Shown here: in pieces, positions 1-7,397 of the stretch | Layout: every line of letters begins with the position of its first letter | How positions within the stretch are numbered: the first letter of the stretch is position 1 | Origin: Brumimicrobium sp033722555 | GTDB taxonomy: Bacteria > Bacteroidota > Bacteroidia > Flavobacteriales_D > Crocinitomicaceae | Direction of reading: 5' to 3' | Assembly (NCBI GenBank): GCA_033722555.1 | Contig: JAWVYS010000037.1 | Location: 1 to 29,373, forward strand | DNA length: 29,373 bases | Translations under genes and position numbers: made by a program | Notes under the pieces: generated by a model | What the model saw: only the letters and a program-made list of their open reading frames with translations | Database searches by the model: none | Told to the model about the DNA's origin: nothing

Positions 1-1
1 A

Positions 2-607
2 TGTTGTGTGCAGTTGTGCCAAACAGCCGTCGACAAATTCGGAGGAATAGATTTGCTCATTAATAATGCGGCAGTTACTGCACGAGGAACGCTTGAAGAA
101 TCAAATCCTGACATATTCGATAAGTTAATGACCGTTAACGTGCTGGGCAGTCTTTATCCAACAAAAGCAGCGCTTGATGAATTAAAAAAGGCGAAAGGAG
201 GCGTACTGTTCATTTCTTCGCTGGCAGGAATTATCAGCTTACCCGGTTATTCCGCCTATTGTTCTACCAAAAAGACCCTCATCAGCATTGCAGAAAGTTT
301 AAAGGTTGAGATGACGGAGCACAACGTTTTTGTAGGCATTTATATGGCCGGTTTTACAAAAAATGATGCGCGCAAGACGATCCTAAATCCGGATGGAACA
401 CCTCAGCCAATACCTGAGAGGAAAGATGTTAAGGTGAATTCCCAAGAAAAAACGGTCAACAAAATAGTAAGTCAGCTGAAGCGAAAAAAATTCATGGGGT
501 TTACCTCCTTTCAAGGACGTCTCATTTACGTAGCCTATCGCTTTTTTCCGGGTTTGATACTGTTCATTCTCAAAAAGAACAGAAAGAAAATAATGCCTTT
601 AGATTAA
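2..607 (+). CDS. Short-chain dehydrogenase/reductase, 5' truncated by window edge
   Basis: C-terminal two thirds of a classical SDR oxidoreductase. The visible part starts just before the strand-4 motif INNAAV (normally NNAG). A Ser-Ser-Leu-Ala-Gly segment at 215-229 supplies the catalytic serine, and the YCSTK motif at 257-271 supplies the catalytic Tyr and Lys, with the 13-14 residue Ser-Tyr spacing usual for the family. The NAD(P)-binding TGxxxGxG motif lies outside the window, so the GTG at position 8 should not be taken as the start. The reading frame is open to the window edge. The C-terminus has a hydrophobic stretch followed by a Lys/Arg-rich tail (ILFILKKNRKKI), which suggests membrane association as in SDRs acting on lipids or sterols. 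That is inference, and the substrate is unknown. Confidence 0.85.
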   Translation, partial: CCVQLCQTAVDKFGGIDLLINNAAVTARGTLEESNPDIFDKLMTVNVLGSLYPTKAALDELKKAKGGVLFISSLAGIISLPGYSAYCSTKKTLISIAESLKVEMTEHNVFVGIYMAGFTKNDARKTILNPDGTPQPIPERKDVKVNSQEKTVNKIVSQLKRKKFMGFTSFQGRLIYVAYRFFPGLILFILKKNRKKIMPLD

Positions 608-621
608 ATAGTAGTATTCGT

Positions 622-660
622 TACCTGTGATGATGCATTCTCAGGTACTGACATTTTCTT
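622..660 (+). terminator. Weak hairpin after the SDR gene
   Basis: TACCTG (622-627) and CAGGTA (642-647) form a stem that continues with GA/TC after one T-T mismatch, leaving an 8-nt loop. It is followed by a T-rich but interrupted stretch. It lies 15 nt after the SDR stop codon, so a terminator is plausible. The stem is short and the U-tract imperfect. Confidence 0.35.
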
Positions 661-687
661 CCCTATTACCTTGTTTACTGATAAGTT

Positions 688-718
688 TTTGTAAATCAGA
701 ATAAAAGGTTTATTTTTG
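688..718 (+). promoter_or_regulatory. Bacteroidota-type promoter (-33 TTTG, -7 TATTTTTG)
   Basis: TTTG at 688-691 and TATTTTTG at 711-718 are separated by 19 bp, matching the TTG-N19-21-TAnnTTTG promoter of the Bacteroidota primary sigma factor. Transcription would begin near 724, giving a leader of about 15 nt before the ATG at 740. Confidence 0.6.
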
Positions 719-739
719 ATATTGCGAATAAGAGATTAA

Positions 740-2161
740 ATGAAGGTGTTTAGAAATGTAATTTGTTCATTAGGATGTTTTTTTGCTGTTTTTCTTACCA
801 ATGGACAAAATGCTTACATTGTTGGACAACCTGTAGAGGATAGTCTAATATCTTTAAACTGGACCAGTTCCGGCAACTGCCATACCGATGGTTATCCCGA
901 TTTCACCATCGAGTTCGATGACTGTATGGTTAGTGGCCTTTCGCACGTTTTAATACTTACTAATGTTTCCCCAGTAAATTCCGTTTACACTGATATAGCC
1001 GGAACAGTGAATACAGGTGATACACTCAATTTGGACGGGAGTGACCACACATTTTATTTCATGGGTAATTCCACCCTTGAAGGAACGTTTAAGGTTATTG
1101 GGATACCCGAAGTCGAGGGTGAAACATATTTATGTGGAGAAATATCTTCCGTTCAAACACTCGCAGAATGTTGGAACACCTTCCAGTATTATTATGACAC
1201 TATGGTGGCTGCTCAATGTGATGTGAAACCATCGTGTTATACCGAACAGATTTATCAAGTAACTGCCTGTGACAGTTTTTATTGGTCCGAGGATAATGTA
1301 ACGTATACCAATGATGGACTTTATGAAAGTGTTTATAGTAATATGGCCGGATGCGACTCAGTAATTAAATTAAATCTCAATCTAAATCATTCCGTTTTTA
1401 CCGAGGATGAAATTAACTCTTGTAAGGAGTACACTTGGATTGACGGGAATACCTATACAAGTGATAATAATTCAGCCACATATATTCTTACTAATGCCCA
1501 AGGTTGTGACTCTGTTGTTACTTTAAATCTTACTATTTCAAATATACCACCCACGGTTGATCAGGTTTTTTCCTGTGCAGATTATACCTGGATTGATGGA
1601 AATACTTATACCTCTTCAAATAATACTGCTTCTTACACGCTTATTTCCGCTGATGGTTGCGATTCGGTTGTTTACCTTGATTTAACGATTAATGAACTGA
1701 ATGCTTTGGTTGAATTAACCGAAGTGCCAGAAGGAATAATGCTTTCAGCAGTAGATGATCAAATGCAGTATCAGTGGCTTGACTGTGATGACAATTTTTC
1801 TCCACTTCCGGGAGAAACATCCCAGCACTTTATACCTTCAAGTAGCGGAAATTATGCACTTCTTTTATCAGACGGAGACTGTCAGGATACCAGCGAATGC
1901 ATAATCGTTAATGTTTCGGACATCTCACTGTTAGAGAATGAAGAAGTTCATCTCTTTCCCAATCCGAACGACGGCGTTTTTACGGTTAAATACCCGAATG
2001 GTCAACCCGGTGAACTAACGATTTCTGATGAATTGGGAAGGGTGAAATACCGCGCAGAATTCATCGAAAAGAAATTTGAAACGAAGCTGTCGCCGGGAAT
2101 CTATTTTGTTAGTTTAACTCAAAATGGCGTGAATACTGTAAAAAAGATGGTGGTCAGATGA
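740..2161 (+). CDS. Secreted protein with Cys-rich repeats and T9SS type A sorting domain
   Basis: A 473-residue exported protein. Residues 1-22 form a Sec signal peptide (basic start, hydrophobic core, cleavage near NG-Q). A region of about 150 residues that I do not recognise follows. Then come three tandem repeats of about 45 residues (from about 176, 227 and 278), each opening with Cys and a Tyr-x-Trp core and closing with GCDSV and a beta-strand-like LxLxI. Residues 342-392 hold another module (YQWLDC to DTSECIIV). The last 75 residues match the T9SS type A C-terminal domain, with FPNPNDG, a central strand LTISDELG and the terminal LSPGIYFV motif. In the family this domain directs export through the outer membrane and attachment to the surface or release. 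The passenger function is unknown. The paired Cys residues in the repeats could form disulfides outside the cell. Confidence 0.9.
   Translation: MKVFRNVICSLGCFFAVFLTNGQNAYIVGQPVEDSLISLNWTSSGNCHTDGYPDFTIEFDDCMVSGLSHVLILTNVSPVNSVYTDIAGTVNTGDTLNLDGSDHTFYFMGNSTLEGTFKVIGIPEVEGETYLCGEISSVQTLAECWNTFQYYYDTMVAAQCDVKPSCYTEQIYQVTACDSFYWSEDNVTYTNDGLYESVYSNMAGCDSVIKLNLNLNHSVFTEDEINSCKEYTWIDGNTYTSDNNSATYILTNAQGCDSVVTLNLTISNIPPTVDQVFSCADYTWIDGNTYTSSNNTASYTLISADGCDSVVYLDLTINELNALVELTEVPEGIMLSAVDDQMQYQWLDCDDNFSPLPGETSQHFIPSSSGNYALLLSDGDCQDTSECIIVNVSDISLLENEEVHLFPNPNDGVFTVKYPNGQPGELTISDELGRVKYRAEFIEKKFETKLSPGIYFVSLTQNGVNTVKKMVVR
1265..1694 (+). repeat. Three tandem protein-coding repeats (CDSV module)
   Basis: Repeat units begin near 1265, 1418 and 1571, a regular 153-bp period (51 codons including linker). 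Units two and three are closest: both encode YTWIDGNTYTS and end in GCDSVV. Unit one is more diverged (FYWSEDNVTYTND, GCDSVI). The DNA of the units differs at many synonymous positions, so the duplication is old and held by protein selection. Confidence 0.8.
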
Positions 2162-2288
2162 AATAGATCATTTGATTAACTGAACAAGGCTTTTTATTCC
2201 TGCAGTAAACTAAAAACCCCAAATCCGATAAACATATTCATCTGTCAATACGCGGAAAAATATAGCTGGAACTTCGCTTAAAGTTTTC

Positions 2289-2296
2289 TATCTTTG
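2289..2296 (+). promoter_or_regulatory. -7 element TATCTTTG before ruvB
   Basis: TATCTTTG fits TAnnTTTG exactly. No good -33 TTG is seen; the best is CTGG near 2266. Its position decides the ruvB start. The first in-frame ATG (2299) lies only 3 nt after the box, at or before the expected transcription start, so the ATG at 2329 is the likely initiation codon. Confidence 0.5.
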
Positions 2297-2328
2297 TTAT
2301 GCTCAGTGATTGTATACTAAGCGAAAAA

Positions 2329-3357
2329 ATGCCTGTGGAAGCTGAAGATTTCGATTATAGAAGTGAGAGTGAACGTCCCGACAATGAGTTGGACAAAGTG
2401 CTGCGCCCCAAAAGACTTGAGGACTTTACCGGCCAGAAAAAAGTTGTAGAGAACCTTCAGATTTTCATTGAAGCTACAAAGAAAAGAAACGAACCACTTG
2501 ATCACGTTTTACTTCACGGACCTCCGGGTCTGGGTAAAACCACCCTGGCCAGTATAATTGCGAATGAACTGGGTGTGGGTTTTAAAGTTACTTCCGGCCC
2601 CGTTCTTGACAAACCGGGTGATCTTGCCGGCTTACTCACAAACCTGGAGGAGGGCGATGTCCTTTTTATCGATGAGATACACAGACTGAGTCCGGTAATA
2701 GAAGAATACCTGTATTCCGCGATGGAGGATTTCGTTATCGACATAATGATAGACAGTGGTCCCAATGCCAGAACTGTGCAGATAGCGCTTAATCCCTTTA
2801 CACTAATTGGTGCTACAACCCGTTCAGGATTACTTACCGCTCCGTTAAGAGCTCGATTTGGAATCAATGCCCGATTACAATATTATAATGCAAAGACCCT
2901 GACAATGATCGTCGAGAGATCATGCGGGCTTTTGAATATTCCTTTTAAGGAAGATGCTGCTTTTGAAATTGCAAGCAGAAGCAGAGGAACACCCAGGATT
3001 GCAAATGCGATATTGCGTCGTGTAAGAGACTTTGCGCAAATCAAAGGAAACGGAACGATAGATCTTGAGATTACCAATATCGCTTTAGAAGCGCTTAATG
3101 TGGACCAAAACGGATTGGACGAAATGGATAATCGTATTCTTTTGACTCTCATAGATAAGTTCAGTGGTGGTCCGGTTGGAATCACGACGTTGGCAACGGC
3201 AGTCGGTGAAAATTCAGGAACTTTGGAAGAAGTGTATGAGCCATTTTTGATTCAGGAAGGTTATTTGGTTCGAACTCAGCGAGGAAGAAAGGTAACACAA
3301 AAAGCTTACGAGCATCTCGGAAAATCCCCTGGAGCTTATCAGGGAGGACTGTTTTAA
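2329..3357 (+). CDS. ruvB: Holliday junction branch migration ATPase RuvB
   Basis: The AAA+ motor of the RuvAB complex, which drives branch migration of Holliday junctions during recombination and repair. With the start at 2329 it has 342 residues, normal for RuvB. Visible motifs are Walker A GPPGLGKT (64-71), Walker B DEIH (115-118), the sensor segment GATTRSG, the APLRARFG arginine-finger region (Arg174/Arg176), and the C-terminal winged-helix DNA-binding domain (GGPVGITTLATAVGE to TQRGRKVT). An upstream in-frame ATG at 2299 would add ten residues but sits almost on the -7 promoter box, so I prefer 2329. The queG start codon follows 11 nt after the stop, suggesting one transcript. No ruvA or ruvC is visible nearby. 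Confidence 0.97.
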   Translation: MPVEAEDFDYRSESERPDNELDKVLRPKRLEDFTGQKKVVENLQIFIEATKKRNEPLDHVLLHGPPGLGKTTLASIIANELGVGFKVTSGPVLDKPGDLAGLLTNLEEGDVLFIDEIHRLSPVIEEYLYSAMEDFVIDIMIDSGPNARTVQIALNPFTLIGATTRSGLLTAPLRARFGINARLQYYNAKTLTMIVERSCGLLNIPFKEDAAFEIASRSRGTPRIANAILRRVRDFAQIKGNGTIDLEITNIALEALNVDQNGLDEMDNRILLTLIDKFSGGPVGITTLATAVGENSGTLEEVYEPFLIQEGYLVRTQRGRKVTQKAYEHLGKSPGAYQGGLF

Positions 3358-3368
3358 TCCAATATTTT

Positions 3369-4304
3369 TTGAAGAAAGAAAAACGTGAAAAAAATACGCG
3401 GTTAATTAAATCACGGGCGAAAGAACTCGGATTTATGTATTGTGGTATTTCAAAAGCGGATTTTTTGGAGGAGGAAGCGCGACAGCTTGAAAAGTGGTTG
3501 AAGGAAGGGAAACATGGTAAGATGACTTACATGGAAAACCACTTCGATAAACGGTTAGACCCACGATTGCTTATGGACGGTGCAAAATCTGTCGTTTCCC
3601 TGTTGTTTAATTACTATACTCCGGAAGAGCAAGAGGATCAGAACGCTCCGAAAATTTCGAAATATGCCTACGGGGAAGATTATCATTTCATTATTAAAGA
3701 CAAGTTAAAAACCCTGCTTCAGTTTATTCAGACCGAAATTGGAGATATTGAGGGAAGAGTTTTTGTAGATTCTGCACCGGTAATGGATAAGGCATGGGCG
3801 AAAAGATCCGGTTTGGGATGGATGGGAAAGAATACAAACATCATTCATCCTAAGGAGGGATCGTTTTTTTTTATTGCTGAATTAATCATTGATCTGGAAC
3901 TGGAATACGATGGGCCGATAAAAGACTATTGCGGAACTTGTACCCGATGTATCGATGAATGCCCTACGGGAGCAATCAAACCCTATGAAGTAGATGGCGA
4001 GAAATGTATTTCCTATTTAACTATAGAATTAAAAGATAACATTCTGCCGAAAGAATTCGAAGGAAAAATGGATAACTGGATGTTTGGATGTGATATATGC
4101 CAGACAGTCTGTCCGTGGAATCGGTTTGCTAAAAAACACGATGAACCTCGTCTCGAACCACATGAAAAATTGCTGAAAATGTCGAAAAAAGACTGGAAGG
4201 ATTTGACAGAGGAGGTTTTTAAGGAAGTTTTCAAAAAAAGTGCAGTGAAGCGAACGAAGCTGGAAGGGTTAAAACGAAATATTAATTTTCTGGATAAAAA
4301 TTAG
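3369..4304 (+). CDS. queG: Epoxyqueuosine reductase QueG
   Basis: Catalyses the last step of queuosine synthesis, reducing epoxyqueuosine to queuosine in the tRNA wobble position, using cobalamin and two [4Fe-4S] clusters. Visible are the active-site motif VDSAPVMDKAWA with Asp134, and ferredoxin-like cysteines C188-x2-C191-x2-C194-x3-C198, C213 and C241-x2-C244-x3-C248, the QueG pattern. At 311 residues it is the short form without a C-terminal HEAT domain. The only suitable start is TTG at 3369, 11 nt after the ruvB stop; the next in-frame ATG would remove 22 residues needed to align with the family. A GGAGG inside the end of ruvB (3343-3347) and the tight spacing suggest translational coupling. 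Confidence 0.95.
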   Translation: MKKEKREKNTRLIKSRAKELGFMYCGISKADFLEEEARQLEKWLKEGKHGKMTYMENHFDKRLDPRLLMDGAKSVVSLLFNYYTPEEQEDQNAPKISKYAYGEDYHFIIKDKLKTLLQFIQTEIGDIEGRVFVDSAPVMDKAWAKRSGLGWMGKNTNIIHPKEGSFFFIAELIIDLELEYDGPIKDYCGTCTRCIDECPTGAIKPYEVDGEKCISYLTIELKDNILPKEFEGKMDNWMFGCDICQTVCPWNRFAKKHDEPRLEPHEKLLKMSKKDWKDLTEEVFKEVFKKSAVKRTKLEGLKRNINFLDKN

Positions 4305-4323
4305 GGGGACTTTAAAGTCCCCC
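4304..4323. terminator. Perfect 20-bp palindromic terminator between convergent genes
   Basis: GGGGGACTTTAAAGTCCCCC is perfectly self-complementary. Its first G is the last base of the queG TAG stop. Read on the minus strand it is followed by TAATTTTTA, a U-tract suited to ending the small gene at 4333-4518. On the plus strand it is followed by a weaker T-rich stretch (4325-4340). Most likely a bidirectional intrinsic terminator. Confidence 0.8.
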
Positions 4324-4332
4324 TGGTTAATA

Positions 4333-4518
4333 TTATTTTGAGAATACCTTCTGCAGAATAGAAGGATACAAATGTCCGAATTCGAGCATACACCACTCAC
4401 GGAAAGACTGCAATTCTTCCGATTTATTAATCCATTTTACAGCCTTTTGCAGCTCCTTCTGAAAAAGATACCGGTCAAAACTTACCTGAACTAATATTTT
4501 TTTACTCAATTCAACCAT
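4333..4518 (-). CDS. Small conserved-looking protein of unknown function (61 aa)
   Basis: Encodes 61 residues beginning MVELSKKILVQVSFDR. I chose the ATG at 4518 over the TTG two codons upstream. The protein is soluble and predicted helical, rich in Lys and Glu, with Trp at 29 and 42 and a single Cys. The pattern LSKKIL-VSFDRxLFxKEL-KAxKW followed by a second helix with EWCxxEFG looks like a small protein I recall from other Bacteroidota, but I cannot name a family or function. Support for it being real: codon structure typical of the region, its own palindromic terminator immediately downstream, and over 230 bp of non-coding DNA upstream. A TAnnTTTG-like box with one mismatch (TATATTCG on the minus strand, 4543-4550) could serve as promoter. 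Confidence 0.7.
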   Translation of the reverse strand: MVELSKKILVQVSFDRYLFQKELQKAVKWINKSEELQSFREWCMLEFGHLYPSILQKVFSK

Positions 4519-4726
4519 AATCAAATGATTTTAATATTCATTCGAATATATAAATTTTTCAGAATATTTTATATCAAAAAAACGTTGAAATTTTAACTTG
4601 CCGAAAAAAACTTGCCATTCATCGTAGAGAACAGCCATTTTACGGACGTATTCTTCAAAATACTTTCACAAGAATATACGTGAAAATTTAAACGGATCAC
4701 AAAATTTCCGGTTTACCTGGAAGTAT

Positions 4727-4755
4727 TTTAGTCAAAGGTATTAGCTTTGACTAAA
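4727..4755. promoter_or_regulatory. Perfect 11-bp inverted repeat, probable operator of the sensor kinase operon
   Basis: TTTAGTCAAAG (4727-4737) and CTTTGACTAAA (4745-4755) are exact reverse complements separated by 7 bp. The right arm contains the last five bases of the -7 box TAGCTTTG, and the repeat ends 5 bp before the kinase ATG. Transcription should start at about 4755, so the repeat is mostly not transcribed. That favours a protein-binding operator over an RNA hairpin. Possible binders include the NarL-type regulator encoded downstream (autoregulation); this is inference. Confidence 0.6.
4742..4749 (+). promoter_or_regulatory. -7 element TAGCTTTG
   Basis: Exact match to TAnnTTTG, 11 nt before the ATG at 4761. 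The -33 region shows only CTGG (4717-4720), giving a weak upstream element, which is compatible with an activated or repressible promoter. Confidence 0.5.
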
Positions 4756-4760
4756 CGAAA

Positions 4761-6728
4761 ATGATGTTCCGTACTATTTTAGTTATCATGTTCTTGGCTT
4801 TGATCAAGAACTCCTTTTCACAGGTCCGGGAGGAACAGTTTCAAAAACTGGCTGATAAGATCAGGAAGAGTACCTTTTTCGATTCCAGCAGCGTTTTCCG
4901 AAATGGACAAGAGGCCATACAGCTGGCCCGAAAGGGTAGGGACCGGTCCAAAGAAGGACTTATATACAGGTACTATGGTGATTTTCATTTTTATTCCGGA
5001 CGTCCGGATTTGGCAGTTAAGTATTATGATACAACGTTAATACTTGCTCGAAAAGCACAGGACACCACCCTCATAAATTCCGCGCGAATCAGGAAGACCT
5101 TTATTCTGTCGGGCGACAATCCTAAAAATGCCGAAAATGATTTTCGAAAATTACTAGAAACTTCCTTAAATCGGGGCGATAGAATGAATGCGTTGGAATG
5201 TTACAACGGACTGGGAATCATCTACGAAGGCAAACACGATCAGGCTGGAGCTCTGGATTATTATTACAAAGCTCTCGGAATGGGAGAAAAACTCGATGAT
5301 GCTTATTTACAGGGGATGGTGCTTAACAATATTGGTTTGATAAAGTATAGAAATCAGCAGTATGATGAGGCTATAAAAGATTTTGAAAAAGCACTGGAAT
5401 TTGCCAAGGTTTCTGAAAACGTTCGACTCAGCTTCAACCTTGAGAACAACATGGGTCTTTTGCACGAGAAAAAACAAGAATATGAGAAATCGCTCACTCA
5501 TTTTAAGAAATCTTTGATCAACGCAAAACGGATAGGCTTTCCTTTCAATATAGCCATCACCCATCTCAATCTCAGTAGCAGTTATAATTTGAACCGACAA
5601 TATGATATGGCTGTTTTACACGCGGATTCAACCATAAGAATTTTCGAAGAAATCAATGACCTCAAGCACATTGCCAAGCCGTATCTCATAATGGCCGAAT
5701 CCTATATGAAAAAGGATAGTTCAGACCGGGCTCTTCTCTACGCTGAAAAGGCGTTGTTTCTTGCCGGTGAGCAGGAAAACACAGAGGATATAATAGAGGG
5801 CCTGCGCATGAAGTCTCTAATACTTAAAGCACAAGGCAATTTTGAGCTTGCCATGAAATATTTTGAACAGTATCATTCGCTTGAGGACAGCATTTCCGAA
5901 ATCAGTAGCAAAGAAAGGTTTACCGAACTTCAGGTGATTTATGAAACCAAAAAGAAGGAAGCCGACTTAAGGGAAGAGAAGGCCCGAACTGCGGTGTTGG
6001 AAGCCGACCAGAAACTGAACGAAACAAGAATGCTCTTCGTGATAATAGGAGGTGTATTTTTAACGATTAGTGTTGCGGTAATTCTCTATCTCAGACAACT
6101 CAAAATTACAGAGGAATATCAGCGCAATTTCAACAGAAAACTTATTGAAAGTATCGACGAAGAGCGATCCAGAATATCCCGCGATCTGCACGACGATATA
6201 GGACAGTCACTTTCCGTAATTAAATCACGTATCGGATCCTATCAAAAGGGTCAGACTACTGATCTGACCGGCCTGGAGAATAATCTTGGCGACCTGATTG
6301 AACAAACCAGAGAAATCTCACACAGATTACATCCGTCCTATCTTGAAAAGATCGGACTCAGAAGATCAGCGATTTCTTTGCTTGACAAGGTAGAGAAAAG
6401 TACGGGTCTCATTACAAGCCATGAAATTGTTTCCTCGGTTGACAGTTTGTCATTGGACAAACAGACACAGGTATATCGCATTCTGCAGGAATGCCTGAGC
6501 AATACATTGAAACACGCAAACGCAAAATCGGTTCGACTCATTATTAAAGAGGACAGCGGTGAATTTGAACTGATTTACATGGACAATGGTAAAGGATTCG
6601 AATCGCACGGAAAAAAGGAGGGTCTTGGGTTGATGACCATGAAGGAGCGAGCGGCTAAGATCAGTGCTAAACTAATCATCGAACAATCCTATGAAAAAGG
6701 CTTTAAGTTAACCCTCAGATTCCGATAA
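4761..6728 (+). CDS. TPR-containing sensor histidine kinase (HisKA_3 type)
   Basis: A 655-residue membrane sensor. Residues 1-20 form a signal peptide. Residues of about 30-375 are helical tetratricopeptide repeats (for example LECYNGLGIIYEGKHDQAGALDYYYKAL, here abridged as ALDYYYKAL, and AIKDFEKALEFA), placing a protein-interaction domain in the periplasm. A coiled coil and one membrane helix (about 424-446) follow. The cytoplasmic part has a HisKA_3 dimerisation helix with phospho-acceptor His477 in SRDLHDDIGQSLS, then an ATPase domain with N box NTLKHA, G1 DNGKGF and G2 GLGLMTMKER. This is the NarX/DegS-like kinase architecture with TPR input that is common in Bacteroidota. The response regulator starts 17 nt downstream and is the obvious partner. 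Two ATGs (4761 and 4764) are possible starts. Confidence 0.93.
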   Translation: MMFRTILVIMFLALIKNSFSQVREEQFQKLADKIRKSTFFDSSSVFRNGQEAIQLARKGRDRSKEGLIYRYYGDFHFYSGRPDLAVKYYDTTLILARKAQDTTLINSARIRKTFILSGDNPKNAENDFRKLLETSLNRGDRMNALECYNGLGIIYEGKHDQAGALDYYYKALGMGEKLDDAYLQGMVLNNIGLIKYRNQQYDEAIKDFEKALEFAKVSENVRLSFNLENNMGLLHEKKQEYEKSLTHFKKSLINAKRIGFPFNIAITHLNLSSSYNLNRQYDMAVLHADSTIRIFEEINDLKHIAKPYLIMAESYMKKDSSDRALLYAEKALFLAGEQENTEDIIEGLRMKSLILKAQGNFELAMKYFEQYHSLEDSISEISSKERFTELQVIYETKKKEADLREEKARTAVLEADQKLNETRMLFVIIGGVFLTISVAVILYLRQLKITEEYQRNFNRKLIESIDEERSRISRDLHDDIGQSLSVIKSRIGSYQKGQTTDLTGLENNLGDLIEQTREISHRLHPSYLEKIGLRRSAISLLDKVEKSTGLITSHEIVSSVDSLSLDKQTQVYRILQECLSNTLKHANAKSVRLIIKEDSGEFELIYMDNGKGFESHGKKEGLGLMTMKERAAKISAKLIIEQSYEKGFKLTLRFR

Positions 6729-6745
6729 AAACCGTATTTTCGGAT

Positions 6746-7390
6746 ATGCGTTTTCTCATTGCAGATGATCATCCGATTTTTAGAAGTGGATTGAAATCTC
6801 TTCTGCTTAGTTATTTTCCTTACTCAGAGATCGTAGAAAAAAATGACGGAAGAGAGGCGGAAAAATATATTCTTGAACACCAGCCTGATTATGCAATTCT
6901 CGACATCGACATGCCCGGGAAGAATGGACTGGAAATCTGTCTGTCAGCGAATGCTGCTACCACCACAAAGGTAATTATTCTCACCATGTATAAAGATGCC
7001 GATATGTTGAGAAAGGCCATGGACAATGGTGCAGACGCCTATCTTGTTAAAGACAACACATCCGACGAACTGGTCGAATGTATAGAGACATTGATTCTTG
7101 GGAAAAAGTACTGGGCGAAGTCACTGAAATCTCCGGAAATTCAAAGTGAGCTGAAGGAATATCGAGAAGTAGCAGGAAAACTGTCATTGCTGACAGAAAC
7201 AGAACTTAAAACACTAAAGCTTGTCGGGAAAAAATATTCCAGTAAGGAAATAGCCGAACTTCTATTCGTATCCGTGAAGTCGGTTGAAAACTATCGTTCA
7301 AGAATCTGTAAAAAACTAGAACTGGACGCCAAGAATAATTCCCTTCTTATCTGGGTCCTCGACAATAAATCTGTGCTCGAAGAATTTTGA
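6746..7390 (+). CDS. NarL/FixJ-family response regulator (LuxR-type DNA binding)
   Basis: 214 residues. The receiver domain (1-120) has the acidic pocket Asp7/Asp8, phospho-acceptor Asp53 in AILDIDMPGKNG, switch Thr80 in IILTMY and Lys102 in YLVKD. The C-terminal helix-turn-helix (about 148-195) is LuxR/GerE-like, with LTETELKTLKLV, the SSKEIAELLFVSVKSV turn and YRSRICKKL recognition region. It is expected to be phosphorylated by the TPR kinase encoded immediately upstream (17-nt gap, same operon). The regulon is unknown; the inverted repeat ahead of the kinase gene is a candidate binding site. It converges on the next gene with only 7 bp between stop codons and no visible terminator. Confidence 0.95.
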   Translation: MRFLIADDHPIFRSGLKSLLLSYFPYSEIVEKNDGREAEKYILEHQPDYAILDIDMPGKNGLEICLSANAATTTKVIILTMYKDADMLRKAMDNGADAYLVKDNTSDELVECIETLILGKKYWAKSLKSPEIQSELKEYREVAGKLSLLTETELKTLKLVGKKYSSKEIAELLFVSVKSVENYRSRICKKLELDAKNNSLLIWVLDNKSVLEEF

Positions 7391-7397
7391 CGGTAAA

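Noticed and set aside
2299..2328. Upstream ATG for ruvB adding ten residues
   Set aside because: It is only 3 nt after the TATCTTTG box, so it would lie at or before the mRNA start, and the added residues have no counterpart in the usual RuvB N-terminus.
2514..3185. Minus-strand open frames opposite ruvB
   Set aside because: They are antisense to strongly conserved AAA+ motifs and contain no motif of their own.
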